NCBI RefSeq assembly: GCF_000424105.1
Contig: NZ_AUJG01000001.1
Coordinates: 186,001 to 250,000 of the forward strand
Source of the DNA: Lachnospira multipara ATCC 19207
Lineage (GTDB): Bacteria > Bacillota > Clostridia > Lachnospirales > Lachnospiraceae
Direction: 5' to 3'
Length of the DNA: 64,000 nt
The translations under genes and the position numbers were made by a program. The notes under the pieces were generated by a model. The model was not told the DNA's origin. It worked only from the letters and a program-made list of their open reading frames with translations, and searched no databases. The stretch's first letter is position 1. Every line of letters starts with the position of its first letter. Positions 37,307 to 46,828 of the stretch are shown here, in pieces.

Positions 37307-38887
37307 ATGAAAGAATTACAAGATTATAACTATGAGCAGGGGATTATAGATCAGATTGAGCTTATGGATAAGATTAGATTTGAGAATCCCTTAAAGACAA
37401 TTGAATTAGCGTGTGATTTTAAGAAGATAGCAGAGAAGAATTCTGATATTAATCTTATGGGTTATGCTGACTTTTATATAGCCGATGCCTATTTAACTCT
37501 TGGGGAGTTTGATAATGCCATTAACTATTTTAATAAGGCAGCAAGAGAGTTTGAAGCAGTAGATAATATCTATAAGAGAGGTGGCTGTCTTAATAGCCTA
37601 GGGATTCTCTATGCCACAAGAGGCGAGATTGTTTATTCTCTAGATAACTTTAAAGAAGCAGCAAGTCTTGCAGAGAAATCAAAGGATGATTTCGTTGCAG
37701 CCCTTGCCTATGAGAATTATGCCGAGATTAGTGATAATATCAAGGATTCTAACATATCAATGGAATATGCTATGAAGGCTTATAAGCATATTTTAAAATG
37801 TAATCAAAACCCACGACAAAAGACTATTGAGATAATTATTCTAACCACACTAGCTAAGCTTTATTATAGATTTGGTCTCTATGATGATACCAAAAAGAAG
37901 ATTGACCAGATTGAGGATATTGTAAGGAAACATCCTGATGAGAAGCTTTGCGTGGATTTTTATATTACAAAGTTAATCTATACTAACAAGGTATCTTCTT
38001 CTGAAGAGGAGAAGGAGGTCTGTCTTAAAGAGGCGGTTAAGGCCTACTATGATACAGAGTATAAGGTAGATTACTTTTTGTACATTTTCGACTTTTTACA
38101 TTTTCTAAAAAGGACGGATAGAAAGGACATCCTACTACCTTTAGTGGAGGATTTTGATGAGTCTGTTAAGGGCATGGATTTCCCATATATTCAGACTAGA
38201 ATCTTGGATTTTAAGATTTCCCTTTACGATGAGGAGAAGGACAAGGATAAGCTCTATAAGGAGCTAATTAGATATAGAAGATATAATAACAGCTACAAGA
38301 TGCTTACTACTAATTCCATTAGAAAGTACATTAGCATTCAGAACTCCCTTGAGGATTCAAAGAGGGCTAATGAGCTTTTAAAGGAGCAGGTAGGAATTGA
38401 TGAGCTAACAGGTCTTTCTAATAGATGGAGGCTTAGCTCAAAGGTGGAGGCACTGCTTACTAGAGCAGTAACGGAGAAGAAGAATTACGCCGTTGAGATG
38501 TTAGATATCGATCATTTTAAGCAGATTAATGATGAAAATGGACATCACGTTGGAGACCTATGTCTTATAATTGTTGCCACAGCCCTAAAAGCAATCGAAT
38601 CAAATGATATTTATTGCTTTAGATACGGGGGAGATGAATTTTTAATATTCTATTTAGGATATTCCGATGAGAAGATTCTTGAGATGGCCAATAATTTAAG
38701 AGATTCAATCTTAGAGATGTCAGAATTAAGAGATTTGCCTTATGTCTATATTTCTCAAGGTATATGCAGTGGAATCCCAGAGAAGAAATCCAAGGTTTGG
38801 GATTACTCTTCAAAGGCAGATACAGCCATGTATTCAGCTAAAAGAGGCCTTGGCAAACATATTAAATTAGTAAATTGCACAGAATAA
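37307..38887 (+). CDS. TPR-sensor diguanylate cyclase
   Basis: A 526-residue soluble protein. Residues ~40-340 are helical repeats of TPR type (YADFYIADAYLTLGEFDNAI, CLNSLGILYATRGEIVYSLD). The C-terminal GGDEF domain begins at GIDELTGLSNRWR and has an intact GGDEF in FRYGGDEFLIFYL, so it should make cyclic di-GMP; no RxxD inhibitory site is seen. The TPR module probably senses a protein or peptide partner. GAAGG precedes the ATG. It is a single gene ending at a terminator. Confidence 0.88.
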   Translation: MKELQDYNYEQGIIDQIELMDKIRFENPLKTIELACDFKKIAEKNSDINLMGYADFYIADAYLTLGEFDNAINYFNKAAREFEAVDNIYKRGGCLNSLGILYATRGEIVYSLDNFKEAASLAEKSKDDFVAALAYENYAEISDNIKDSNISMEYAMKAYKHILKCNQNPRQKTIEIIILTTLAKLYYRFGLYDDTKKKIDQIEDIVRKHPDEKLCVDFYITKLIYTNKVSSSEEEKEVCLKEAVKAYYDTEYKVDYFLYIFDFLHFLKRTDRKDILLPLVEDFDESVKGMDFPYIQTRILDFKISLYDEEKDKDKLYKELIRYRRYNNSYKMLTTNSIRKYISIQNSLEDSKRANELLKEQVGIDELTGLSNRWRLSSKVEALLTRAVTEKKNYAVEMLDIDHFKQINDENGHHVGDLCLIIVATALKAIESNDIYCFRYGGDEFLIFYLGYSDEKILEMANNLRDSILEMSELRDLPYVYISQGICSGIPEKKSKVWDYSSKADTAMYSAKRGLGKHIKLVNCTE

Positions 38888-38892
38888 AAATG

Positions 38893-38927
38893 ACCTTTCA
38901 AAGCCCCTAAGGGCCTTGAAAGGTTTT
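38893..38927. terminator. Terminator between convergent genes
   Basis: Stem ACCTTTCAAAGCCC / GGGCCTTGAAAGGT with one mismatch and loop CTAA, followed by TTTTTCTTTT. Confidence 0.85.
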
Positions 38928-38955
38928 TCTTTTATCTTAAAGTATCCAGCAATGA

Positions 38956-40170
38956 TTAAAGGTCGATTTGTGAAACTAGGGAAGCGCCTCCATTTTCATG
39001 AAGATAAAAGCCGCTCTGTCGAAGTCTTGCCTGGCTTTCATTAGCTTCGTTAGTAAATCTAAAATCGTTGTTTGTTCTTCCCAAATATATAGCACCAACG
39101 TCTGCCTCCTTCAAACTAAGCAAACGTGATTGTCCATCCTCATCCATAACCCAGACTCTTAATTTCTGGTAAATTTCGTCGGCCTCGTCAATCCATGCAT
39201 TTCCGTCTGAGTCATATTTTGCAAGGTCTGCAAAGCCGTCGCCGCTGCTAGCGCCAAAAAGCTCACTAGCGTCTGTAACTTCTCCATCTTCATTTAAATC
39301 AAGTGCTAAAAAGCCCTGATTTGAATTTAATCTGTTGTGTTCTTCTGCTATTCCGTCCCCATCTAGATCAAAGTAAAAATGTTTGTCGCTAATCATGTCA
39401 GGGTTGTCATCTAGACTTATAACAAGGGGGTCTGTAAGTATTTTGTCAAAGGTTTGTAAGCTACTAAACTGGCTAATTTGCTGAAATTCTCTGCTGAAAC
39501 TAACATCTAGATTAAAGGAAATGTTACGCCCGTCCTTTGTAACTGCACTTCCCGTTGTTGAAAAGCTTACAGCCTCTTTTTCGTAGTAGCTGTAGCTTTG
39601 GTTAGTTTCAAGGGTCCAAACCTGATAGCCCTGATTAAATGAAAGATTTAGGTAATTCGTATCTAGTTGGCTTGTACTCTTGCTGTTTAAAGTACTGTCA
39701 TTTCCTATAGTTTGGTTTGAGGAAAAGCTATCTCCTGTAAAGCCCTCGCTAGTAATTGAATCAAAGTCCCTGTAAAAAAGACTTCTTAGCATAAATTCGT
39801 GAAGGTAGGCTAGTAGGCTTTGATAGATTTTCTGCTCTGAAATTAAGTAACTCTCATTTAACTTTGTTTGGGCATTTAGCCTGTTAGTGTTTTTAACTTT
39901 TGTGTCTGATTCTACATTTTCTTCCACAGTTTCTTCGGAGTAATTGTGTAGGTTATTTAGCTCATTCTTTGTGTAATTAGCATATTGATCTAGACCGTTA
40001 CCACAGTAAGCCGACTCAGCTTCATTTCTTAAAAAGTAATCATAGCTTTCGCTAAAACAAGTTGTCTTTGTAGCCATTTCAACCGTTGTCTTGTGAGTCT
40101 TTGAATAGCCCTTCTGGTCTAGATAATTCCTATTGGATGCCATAGAAATGTTGCTCTGGGAAATTATCAT
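38956..40170 (-). CDS. Unknown protein with Asp-rich calcium-binding-like C-terminal region
   Basis: A 404-residue protein starting at ATG 40170 behind AAAGGTGG. The N-terminal ~190 residues are polar and Asn/Ser/Glu-rich without a signal peptide. From ~245 to the end runs a motif-rich region seen in many Lachnospiraceae and RTX-linked proteins: FYFDLDGDGIAEE, GFLALDLNEDGEVTDASELF, GDGFADLAKYDSDGNAWIDE and KLRVWVMDEDG. These DxDxDG loops look like EF-hand or dockerin-type calcium sites. Function is unknown; such proteins are often surface-exposed, but no export signal is visible here. Confidence 0.7.
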   Translation of the reverse strand: MIISQSNISMASNRNYLDQKGYSKTHKTTVEMATKTTCFSESYDYFLRNEAESAYCGNGLDQYANYTKNELNNLHNYSEETVEENVESDTKVKNTNRLNAQTKLNESYLISEQKIYQSLLAYLHEFMLRSLFYRDFDSITSEGFTGDSFSSNQTIGNDSTLNSKSTSQLDTNYLNLSFNQGYQVWTLETNQSYSYYEKEAVSFSTTGSAVTKDGRNISFNLDVSFSREFQQISQFSSLQTFDKILTDPLVISLDDNPDMISDKHFYFDLDGDGIAEEHNRLNSNQGFLALDLNEDGEVTDASELFGASSGDGFADLAKYDSDGNAWIDEADEIYQKLRVWVMDEDGQSRLLSLKEADVGAIYLGRTNNDFRFTNEANESQARLRQSGFYLHENGGASLVSQIDL

Positions 40171-40365
40171 TTGTATCCACCTTTCGTAAGAGAATTGCAA
40201 TGAACACAAACTCGTCTTACCTAATATATATCGGCTATTTTGACCTAATATTTACTTAAAAAAATCTGTACTTTAAGAAAATATATTTATAAAAGATGTG
40301 GTAAAAACTCCCACGGTATTGTAATATAAGTAGGTAATAATGGTAAAAATTGGAGGTAGTGTTTT

Positions 40366-42042
40366 ATGTGGATGGCTGATTTAGGAAATGGGAACTATAA
40401 GAATCCCATTCTATATGCAGATTATTCAGATCCTGATGCAATAAGAGTAGGAGAGGATTTTTTTATGATAGCGTCAAGTTTTTCTAACGCTCCAGGACTC
40501 CCTCTACTTCATTCTAAGGATTTAGTTAACTGGAAGGTGGTAAATTACATTCTTCCTAAGATTCCTGAGTTTAGATACAGAAACCCTATTCATGGTTGCG
40601 GTGTGTGGGCGCCAGCAATTAGATATCATGAGGGAACTTACTATGTATGCTTCCCAATGCCAGATGAGGGAATCTATATGACAACTGCTAAGGATCCATT
40701 TGGAAAATGGACTGAGCCCGTTAATATTAGACCAGGAGCTGGCTGGATTGACCCATGCCCATTCTGGGATGAAGATGGCAAGGCTTATTTAGTAGCAGGG
40801 GTTGCTAAGAGTAGAATTGGCTATAAGAGCGTTTTACATATGGTTGAGATGGCAGCAGACGGAATGAGCCTTATTGGTGAAGAGAAGGTAGTTTTTGATG
40901 GTAACTTAAATGACCAGGTTACAATTGAAGGCCCAAAGATGTATAAAAGAAATGGTTATTACTACATTTTTGCACCAGCAGGTGGCGTAAAGACTGGTTG
41001 GCAGACAGTCCTTAGATCTAAGAATGTCTATGGCCCTTATGAGTACAAGATGGTTTTAAGACAAGGGGATACAGTTGTAAATGGACCTCATCAAGGGGCT
41101 TGGGTGGATACTCCAACAGGCCAGGATTGGTTTATTCATTTCCAGGATGTTTATGCTGCAGGTAGAATTACACATTTGCAGCCAATGACTTGGTATGAGG
41201 ATTGGCCAATTATTGGTGAGTATGAAAAGGATGAGAATGGCAAGCCATTAAAGGAATATGGCACACCAGTTCTTGAATATAAGAAGCCAGATATGGGCGT
41301 TTCAGATAAGGACTTAGCTGATAGTAATAAGTTCCCAGTTTGCGCACCAGACCTTGATGATGAGTTTGATAAGGACAGTCTTGGCATGCAGTGGCAGTGG
41401 AATGCTAATCCTGAAACAGACTGGGTAGAGTTTATGCCAGAGAAGTCAGTGATTAAGCTTAATGCCGTTGATAGTGCTAATCAAAGACCAGTTTGTGATT
41501 ACAGAAATCTTCTTCTTTGCAAGTGGGCAGAGCCTGAATTTAGCTGTGTTACTAAGATCAGTCTTAAGGATCTTGAAAATGGAGACTTTGCCGGCTGTGT
41601 AGCACTTGGCCAGAACTATATCGCTCTTGGAATTTACAAGGATTCAGACGGTTACTACATTAGAAAGGTTACAGGTAATCAAAACTTTGATTGTGATGTT
41701 TCTTATGCTAGTGAAAATGTAACAGATACAGCACTTAGTAAAGATGTTAAGGATTTCCATTCCTTTAAGTCAGAGGAGAAGGAAGTTTATATTAAATATA
41801 GCGTTAAGAAAATTGGCTATCAGGACCACATTGAAGGTGGCCTTAAGGTAAATAATGCACCTCGTGAATTACAGTGCCTTGAGATTAGCTTCGATTCTAA
41901 AAACTACTCTTATACACTAGCTTGTGAAGCTAAGGCTGGACGCTGGGTAGGTGTTAAGAATGGTGTCTTTGTTTCTCATAATAGTTTAATCAAGAATGAG
42001 AATAGAGGTAGCATTTTAGTAGATTATATTAGATATAACTAG
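40366..42042 (+). CDS. GH43-family glycoside hydrolase (beta-xylosidase/arabinofuranosidase type)
   Basis: A 558-residue cytoplasmic enzyme without signal peptide. The five-blade propeller carries the acidic triad: Asp22 in YSDPDAI, Asp129 in GWIDPCPFW and Glu188 in IEGPKMY. A beta-sandwich of ~220 residues completes the protein, as in XynB-like members. Likely substrates are xylosyl or arabinosyl units of plant polysaccharides; the exact one cannot be read. It is separate from the pectin locus and has no transporter next to it. GGAGGT precedes the ATG. Confidence 0.92.
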   Translation: MWMADLGNGNYKNPILYADYSDPDAIRVGEDFFMIASSFSNAPGLPLLHSKDLVNWKVVNYILPKIPEFRYRNPIHGCGVWAPAIRYHEGTYYVCFPMPDEGIYMTTAKDPFGKWTEPVNIRPGAGWIDPCPFWDEDGKAYLVAGVAKSRIGYKSVLHMVEMAADGMSLIGEEKVVFDGNLNDQVTIEGPKMYKRNGYYYIFAPAGGVKTGWQTVLRSKNVYGPYEYKMVLRQGDTVVNGPHQGAWVDTPTGQDWFIHFQDVYAAGRITHLQPMTWYEDWPIIGEYEKDENGKPLKEYGTPVLEYKKPDMGVSDKDLADSNKFPVCAPDLDDEFDKDSLGMQWQWNANPETDWVEFMPEKSVIKLNAVDSANQRPVCDYRNLLLCKWAEPEFSCVTKISLKDLENGDFAGCVALGQNYIALGIYKDSDGYYIRKVTGNQNFDCDVSYASENVTDTALSKDVKDFHSFKSEEKEVYIKYSVKKIGYQDHIEGGLKVNNAPRELQCLEISFDSKNYSYTLACEAKAGRWVGVKNGVFVSHNSLIKNENRGSILVDYIRYN

Positions 42043-42071
42043 CATATAAGAATAAATTGTTTATATACGAA

Positions 42072-42104
42072 AAGGGAAGGAGTTTTAAATTAACTCCTTC
42101 CCTT
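42072..42104. terminator. Bidirectional terminator
   Basis: Perfect 13-bp stem AAGGGAAGGAGTT / AACTCCTTCCCTT with loop TTAAATT between the GH43 gene and the convergent regulator. Confidence 0.85.
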
Positions 42105-42137
42105 TATCTCTTTTAAGTATTATCATTGTAAGTCAAA

Positions 42138-42623
42138 TTAATTTTGCTGTTGGATATTCTTCATTGCCCAAAGCTGTAGAGCCTTAGCATTATTAGAAAT
42201 ATCCTCTAAAGAATTAAGAATTGCCTGAAATTCTTCAAGCTCTTCAATATCAACCTTTCCATCTGCGGAAATGTTAATAATAGATCCACGTAATTCTTCT
42301 ATATCATTAAGAGAACCAAGAATCTTTAATGAAAGTCTATCAAAAGAGCTAATCTCTACGGATTTCATTGTAAGTCTTCCGATTGGACAATCATTTGAAC
42401 AGAAATTATAAGTAAGCTCTGGAGCATTGTAGTGCTTAGCCATAAGTAATACTTCCTCTGGATATGGCTCAACATTTCCAAGCTCGATTCTTGCAAGTCT
42501 TGTTCTATCAATTCCAAGAACTTCAGAAGTAGTCTCTCTACTTTCGAAGTCTGAGTTTGTCTTTGCTGCATTATATCTAGCGATATAATATTTGTTGTCT
42601 GATGCTTTAGTTGCCTTCTTCAT
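42138..42623 (-). CDS. XRE-like transcriptional regulator
   Basis: A 161-residue protein. Residues ~15-68 form a helix-turn-helix of XRE type (TTSEVLGIDRTRLARIELGN), and a Cys-containing patch NFCSNDCPIG follows, seen in HTH proteins of mobile elements of Firmicutes. The C-terminal half is helical. GGAGG precedes the ATG. The SleB-like gene is 16 bases upstream in the same direction, so the two may share a transcript. Confidence 0.75.
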   Translation of the reverse strand: MKKATKASDNKYYIARYNAAKTNSDFESRETTSEVLGIDRTRLARIELGNVEPYPEEVLLMAKHYNAPELTYNFCSNDCPIGRLTMKSVEISSFDRLSLKILGSLNDIEELRGSIINISADGKVDIEELEEFQAILNSLEDISNNAKALQLWAMKNIQQQN

Positions 42624-42639
42624 TTATTTCCTCCAAGGA

Positions 42640-43794
42640 TTAGTAAAATACATGATCACCAATTACTGTTCCACCAGTATCTACAGAAGGTCTGTAAACA
42701 TGGAAATATAGGGCAGTAGTTGTAAGGTTGCCATTTAAAACCTCATAGGCTGCAGAAACACACTCCGAAGATGCGCCTCTTGCTAAAACAATGGCAAATC
42801 GACCACTAGCAACAGGACTAAACTGGCCTGATGCATAAATAACTGATGTAATAGAATCTCCAAATCTAGGATTTAAAACTCTATTAACAATAACACTTCC
42901 TACAGCTAACTTACCTTCGTAAGACTGATTACCCGCCTCACATTCAATAATAGCTGCAAGCATTGCAAGGTCTGTAGCTGTATAATCAAGCTTAGTGCCT
43001 GAGTAACTTACCTCATCCCCTGCCTGCATAGCTGCAATAGCAGCAAGCTGCCTTTGGATGTTCTCTTCTTGAATCTTCTTCTCATACTCTAAACAAAGAG
43101 CCTCAGTTTGCGCAATGGAATCTGAGGTTGTATCAAGTTCAGATTGAATATCATAAATGGACTGCTTAAGATTAGCTGTCTCTGAATTAAGACTAGTCTT
43201 TAAAGTCTCAAGTTCTTTTAAATCTGTTTGAAGATTAGCCATAGCATCATTACGGCTTGTTATCTCTTCATTAAGCAAATCCAACTGTTCTCTATCATAG
43301 TTTGAAAGCTCAACAATGTATTCAGATTTCACAAGGAAATCTGCCATTGAGCCTGACTCCATCATAGATTGAAGTAAAAGATTCTCTGTACCGTTTTCAT
43401 ACATATATCTTATACGTAATTTCATAGCCCCATATTGTTCATCAATGGATGAATTGAGAGCATCGATTTCTGAGTTTAAGCTATCGATTTCATCTTGTTT
43501 AGTTTTAATCTGCTCGTCAACAGCAGTGACCTTCTCTGCTGTTGCTGTCAAACTATCATTAAGGTCACTGTACTGTGAAGATAGACTTGACTGAGCTTTC
43601 TTTAATTCTTCTAGTTCTTCATTAGCTTCATTTAAATCAGATTGCGTATCTGCATAAGTACTATATGGCAAAAATGTCACAATAAGTCCACTTGTAGCAA
43701 TTACAGCAATTAAACAGATTATTGCGCTAGCTTTTGATAATACTTTAAGAGAAGACGTTTTATCTAATGTTAAAAAGATATTAAACCTCTTCAT
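42640..43794 (-). CDS. Coiled-coil cell-wall hydrolase, SleB/Hydrolase_2 domain
   Basis: A 384-residue exported protein, starting at ATG 43794 with GGGAGG just upstream. A basic N-terminus and one hydrophobic helix (AIICLIAVIATSGLIVTFLP) act as signal or anchor. Residues ~50-255 are a long coiled coil (SDLNEANEELEELKKAQSSL onward), like CwlO/PcsB-type regulators. The C-terminal ~120 residues match the SleB-type lytic domain (IIECEAGNQSYEGKLAVGSV, GQFSPV). It probably cuts peptidoglycan during growth or division, with the coiled coil as control arm. Confidence 0.85.
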   Translation of the reverse strand: MKRFNIFLTLDKTSSLKVLSKASAIICLIAVIATSGLIVTFLPYSTYADTQSDLNEANEELEELKKAQSSLSSQYSDLNDSLTATAEKVTAVDEQIKTKQDEIDSLNSEIDALNSSIDEQYGAMKLRIRYMYENGTENLLLQSMMESGSMADFLVKSEYIVELSNYDREQLDLLNEEITSRNDAMANLQTDLKELETLKTSLNSETANLKQSIYDIQSELDTTSDSIAQTEALCLEYEKKIQEENIQRQLAAIAAMQAGDEVSYSGTKLDYTATDLAMLAAIIECEAGNQSYEGKLAVGSVIVNRVLNPRFGDSITSVIYASGQFSPVASGRFAIVLARGASSECVSAAYEVLNGNLTTTALYFHVYRPSVDTGGTVIGDHVFY

Positions 43795-44008
43795 GGAACC
43801 TCCCATTATCATAAATCTAAAAAATATATGAAAAAACAAAATAAGTATAAATTGTTTAAAGCTAAATTGCAAGTAGGCTTTATTAGTGCTACAATCACAT
43901 ATAGCAGTGAGAAAATGAGGAAAATATATTAAAGGAATATAAAATTTTTATATTATAAACACACATTGCACACAAATTAATAGCGTGAAATTAATTAGGA
44001 GGATGATT

Positions 44009-46741
44009 ATGTTAGAGCTCAATCATATTCGTAAGGATTATGTCAGCGGAGACATGACTGTTACAGCCCTAAAGGACATTAACCTAAGATTTAGAGATTC
44101 AGAGTTTGTCTCTATTCTTGGTCAGTCGGGTTGTGGTAAGACAACAATGCTTAATATCATTGGTGGTCTTGATAAGTACACAGAAGGTGACTTAAAAATC
44201 AATGGTATTTCAACAAAGGACTATAAGGATAGAGACTGGGATGCATACAGAAACAATTCCATTGGTTTCGTATTCCAAAGTTACAATCTTATTCCTCATC
44301 AGACTATTTTGGCAAATGTAGAGTTGGCCTTAACTTTATCAGGCGTTTCAAAGTCTGAGCGAAGACTTAGAGCTAGCGAGGCTCTTGAAAAAGTAGGTTT
44401 AAAGAAACATTTGCATAAAAAACCAAACCAGCTATCGGGTGGTCAGATGCAGAGGGTTGCCATTGCAAGAGCTTTGGTAAACAACCCAGATATCTTACTT
44501 GCAGATGAGCCAACAGGTGCCCTTGATACAGAAACTAGTGTACAGATTATGGAGCTTTTAAAGGAAATCTCAAAGGATAGATTAATCATTATGGTTACTC
44601 ACAATCCTGAGCTTGCTATGAAGTATTCCACAAGAATTGTAAAGCTTCTTGATGGTGATATTACAGACGACTCTAATCCATACACTTATGAAGAGGCCCA
44701 TGCTGATGCTGAAAAGAAGAGACTGGCTATAAAGGAAGCTAAGGAGAAAGCTAAGAAAGCCAATAAAGCTGAGAAGAAGGCTGAAAAACAAAGAAAGAAG
44801 GCTACAAAGACTCACATGTCTTTAATGACAGCTCTTTCTCTAAGTTTTAATAACCTTATGACAAAGAAGACTAGAACTCTTTTAACAGCCTTTGCAGGAA
44901 GTATTGGTATTATTGGTATTGCCCTAATATTATCTATTTCAAATGGTATTCAGTTATACATTGATAGAGTGCAAAGAGAGACTCTTGCAAGTTACCCAAT
45001 TCAGCTACAGGCAGAAACAGTGGATGTAAGTAGTCTTATTAGTTCCTTTATGGGTGAATCCTCAAATTCATCTGATGGAGATTCATCAGGAGAAGAAAAA
45101 GATGAGAACACTGTTTATAGCTACAATATCATGTCAGATCTTCTTAATACTATGGTTTCTGAGGTTACAAAGAATAACCTTAAGGAATTTAAGGAATATA
45201 TTGAAAGTGGCGAGTCAAATATTAATGACTATGTACAGGATATTCAGTATAAGTACAGCGTGCCTTTAAACATTTACTTATCAGATACTTCAAAGGGTGT
45301 TACACAGTTAAACCCTAACACAATGTTATCTAGCTTCTATGGTGGAACAAGCACAACTACAAGTCAGTCAAGCCTGAACTCAAGCACAAGTATGTTTAGT
45401 GTATCTTCAGAGACTTGGGTGCAGTTACTTGAAGACCAGGATGTACTTGATTCCCAGTATGAAATGCTTGCAGGTAACTGGCCAACAGCCTATAACGAGG
45501 TTGTTTTAGCAGTTAATGAGAACAACGAAATCGATGATTATACATTATATGCCCTTGGTTTAAAGGATATGGATGAGTTTGATGAACTTTATAAGGCAGT
45601 AATGTCAGGCGAGGAGTACACAACTGAGAATACAAGTTATAGCTATGATGACTTACTTGGTCTTTCATATAAGTTAGTACTTCCAACAGATTATTATAAT
45701 TACGATTCTGAAACAGGCACATGGAAAGATATGTCTGAAGATGATGTTTATATGACAAATGTAGTCAATAACGCAGCGGATATTAAGGTGGTTGGTGTGG
45801 TTCGCCCATCAGAAGATGCAGTAAGCACATCTATGACTAACAATATTGGTTACACTAAGGAATTAGTGGAATACGTTATTAATCAGGTAAATGATAGCGA
45901 AATCGTTAAGCAGCAGCTTGCAAATCAGGATGTAGATGTATTTACAGGCATTGAATTTAATGCAGGTGAAGACGAAGAGATTACAATGGAAAACGTTTAT
46001 GCCTATATTGCAACTCTTTCAGAATCAGAGGCAGCAGCAACAAATGCCATGATTTCGCAGATGACAGAAGAGCAGGTATTAGAAAGCTTTAAGTCAGTTT
46101 TAAGCCAGACAACAGATGCTACATTTGAAGGAAACAAGTCAATCCTTGGTATATGCGACCTATCAAGCCCATCGGGAATTGATATTTATGCAACAGGTTT
46201 TGATGCTAAGGAAAAGATCGAAGATATAATTACTGATTACAATAATATGCAGACAGATGCTGGAAATGAAGACAACACAATTAGCTACACAGACTATGTA
46301 GGAATCATTATGAGTAGCGTAACAACTATTATTAATGCCATTTCTTACGTATTAATTGCCTTTGTTGCCATTTCCCTTGTGGTATCTTCAATCATGATTG
46401 GAATTATTACATACATCTCAGTTCTTGAAAGAACTAAGGAAATCGGTGTACTTAGATCAATTGGTGCCTCAAAGAAGGATGTATCACATATCTTTAATGC
46501 AGAAACACTTATTGAAGGCTTCGTATCCGGCGCACTAGGTATAATTATTACACTTATCCTTTGCATACCGGCCAACGCCATTATTTACAATTTAACATCT
46601 ATAAAAAATGTTGCTCAGCTCCCAGTTACTGGTGCAATCGTACTTATCATAATCAGTATGATTCTTACATTAATTGCCGGTTTAGTTCCAGCTAGAATCG
46701 CAGCTAAGAAAGATCCAGTTGTAGCTTTAAGAACAGAGTAG
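44009..46741 (+). CDS. MacB/LolD-type ABC protein (ATPase fused to FtsX-like permease)
   Basis: A 910-residue protein; ATG 44009 is six bases after AGGAGG. The ATPase domain has Walker A GQSGCGKTT at ~38-46, signature LSGGQMQR and Walker B LLADEPTGALD. A Lys/Ala-rich charged linker (KEAKEKAKKANKAEKKAEKQ) leads to a FtsX-like permease: one helix, a ~450-residue extracellular domain, then three helices with ISVLERTKEIGVLRSIGASK. Type VII ABC systems couple ATP to outward mechanical work, for example peptide or lipoprotein export or wall-enzyme control. The substrate is unknown. Confidence 0.9.
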   Translation: MLELNHIRKDYVSGDMTVTALKDINLRFRDSEFVSILGQSGCGKTTMLNIIGGLDKYTEGDLKINGISTKDYKDRDWDAYRNNSIGFVFQSYNLIPHQTILANVELALTLSGVSKSERRLRASEALEKVGLKKHLHKKPNQLSGGQMQRVAIARALVNNPDILLADEPTGALDTETSVQIMELLKEISKDRLIIMVTHNPELAMKYSTRIVKLLDGDITDDSNPYTYEEAHADAEKKRLAIKEAKEKAKKANKAEKKAEKQRKKATKTHMSLMTALSLSFNNLMTKKTRTLLTAFAGSIGIIGIALILSISNGIQLYIDRVQRETLASYPIQLQAETVDVSSLISSFMGESSNSSDGDSSGEEKDENTVYSYNIMSDLLNTMVSEVTKNNLKEFKEYIESGESNINDYVQDIQYKYSVPLNIYLSDTSKGVTQLNPNTMLSSFYGGTSTTTSQSSLNSSTSMFSVSSETWVQLLEDQDVLDSQYEMLAGNWPTAYNEVVLAVNENNEIDDYTLYALGLKDMDEFDELYKAVMSGEEYTTENTSYSYDDLLGLSYKLVLPTDYYNYDSETGTWKDMSEDDVYMTNVVNNAADIKVVGVVRPSEDAVSTSMTNNIGYTKELVEYVINQVNDSEIVKQQLANQDVDVFTGIEFNAGEDEEITMENVYAYIATLSESEAAATNAMISQMTEEQVLESFKSVLSQTTDATFEGNKSILGICDLSSPSGIDIYATGFDAKEKIEDIITDYNNMQTDAGNEDNTISYTDYVGIIMSSVTTIINAISYVLIAFVAISLVVSSIMIGIITYISVLERTKEIGVLRSIGASKKDVSHIFNAETLIEGFVSGALGIIITLILCIPANAIIYNLTSIKNVAQLPVTGAIVLIIISMILTLIAGLVPARIAAKKDPVVALRTE

Positions 46742-46762
46742 TATAATATATATAGTAATGAT

Positions 46763-46797
46763 AAGCTTTAGGTTCATTATGGGCCTAAAGCTTTTTT
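46763..46797 (+). terminator. Rho-independent terminator
   Basis: Stem AAGCTTTAGG / CCTAAAGCTT, 11-nt loop, then a T run, 20 bases after the ABC gene. Confidence 0.9.
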
Positions 46798-46828
46798 AGA
46801 AGGTGAACAATTTGGGAGTGGGGGATTT

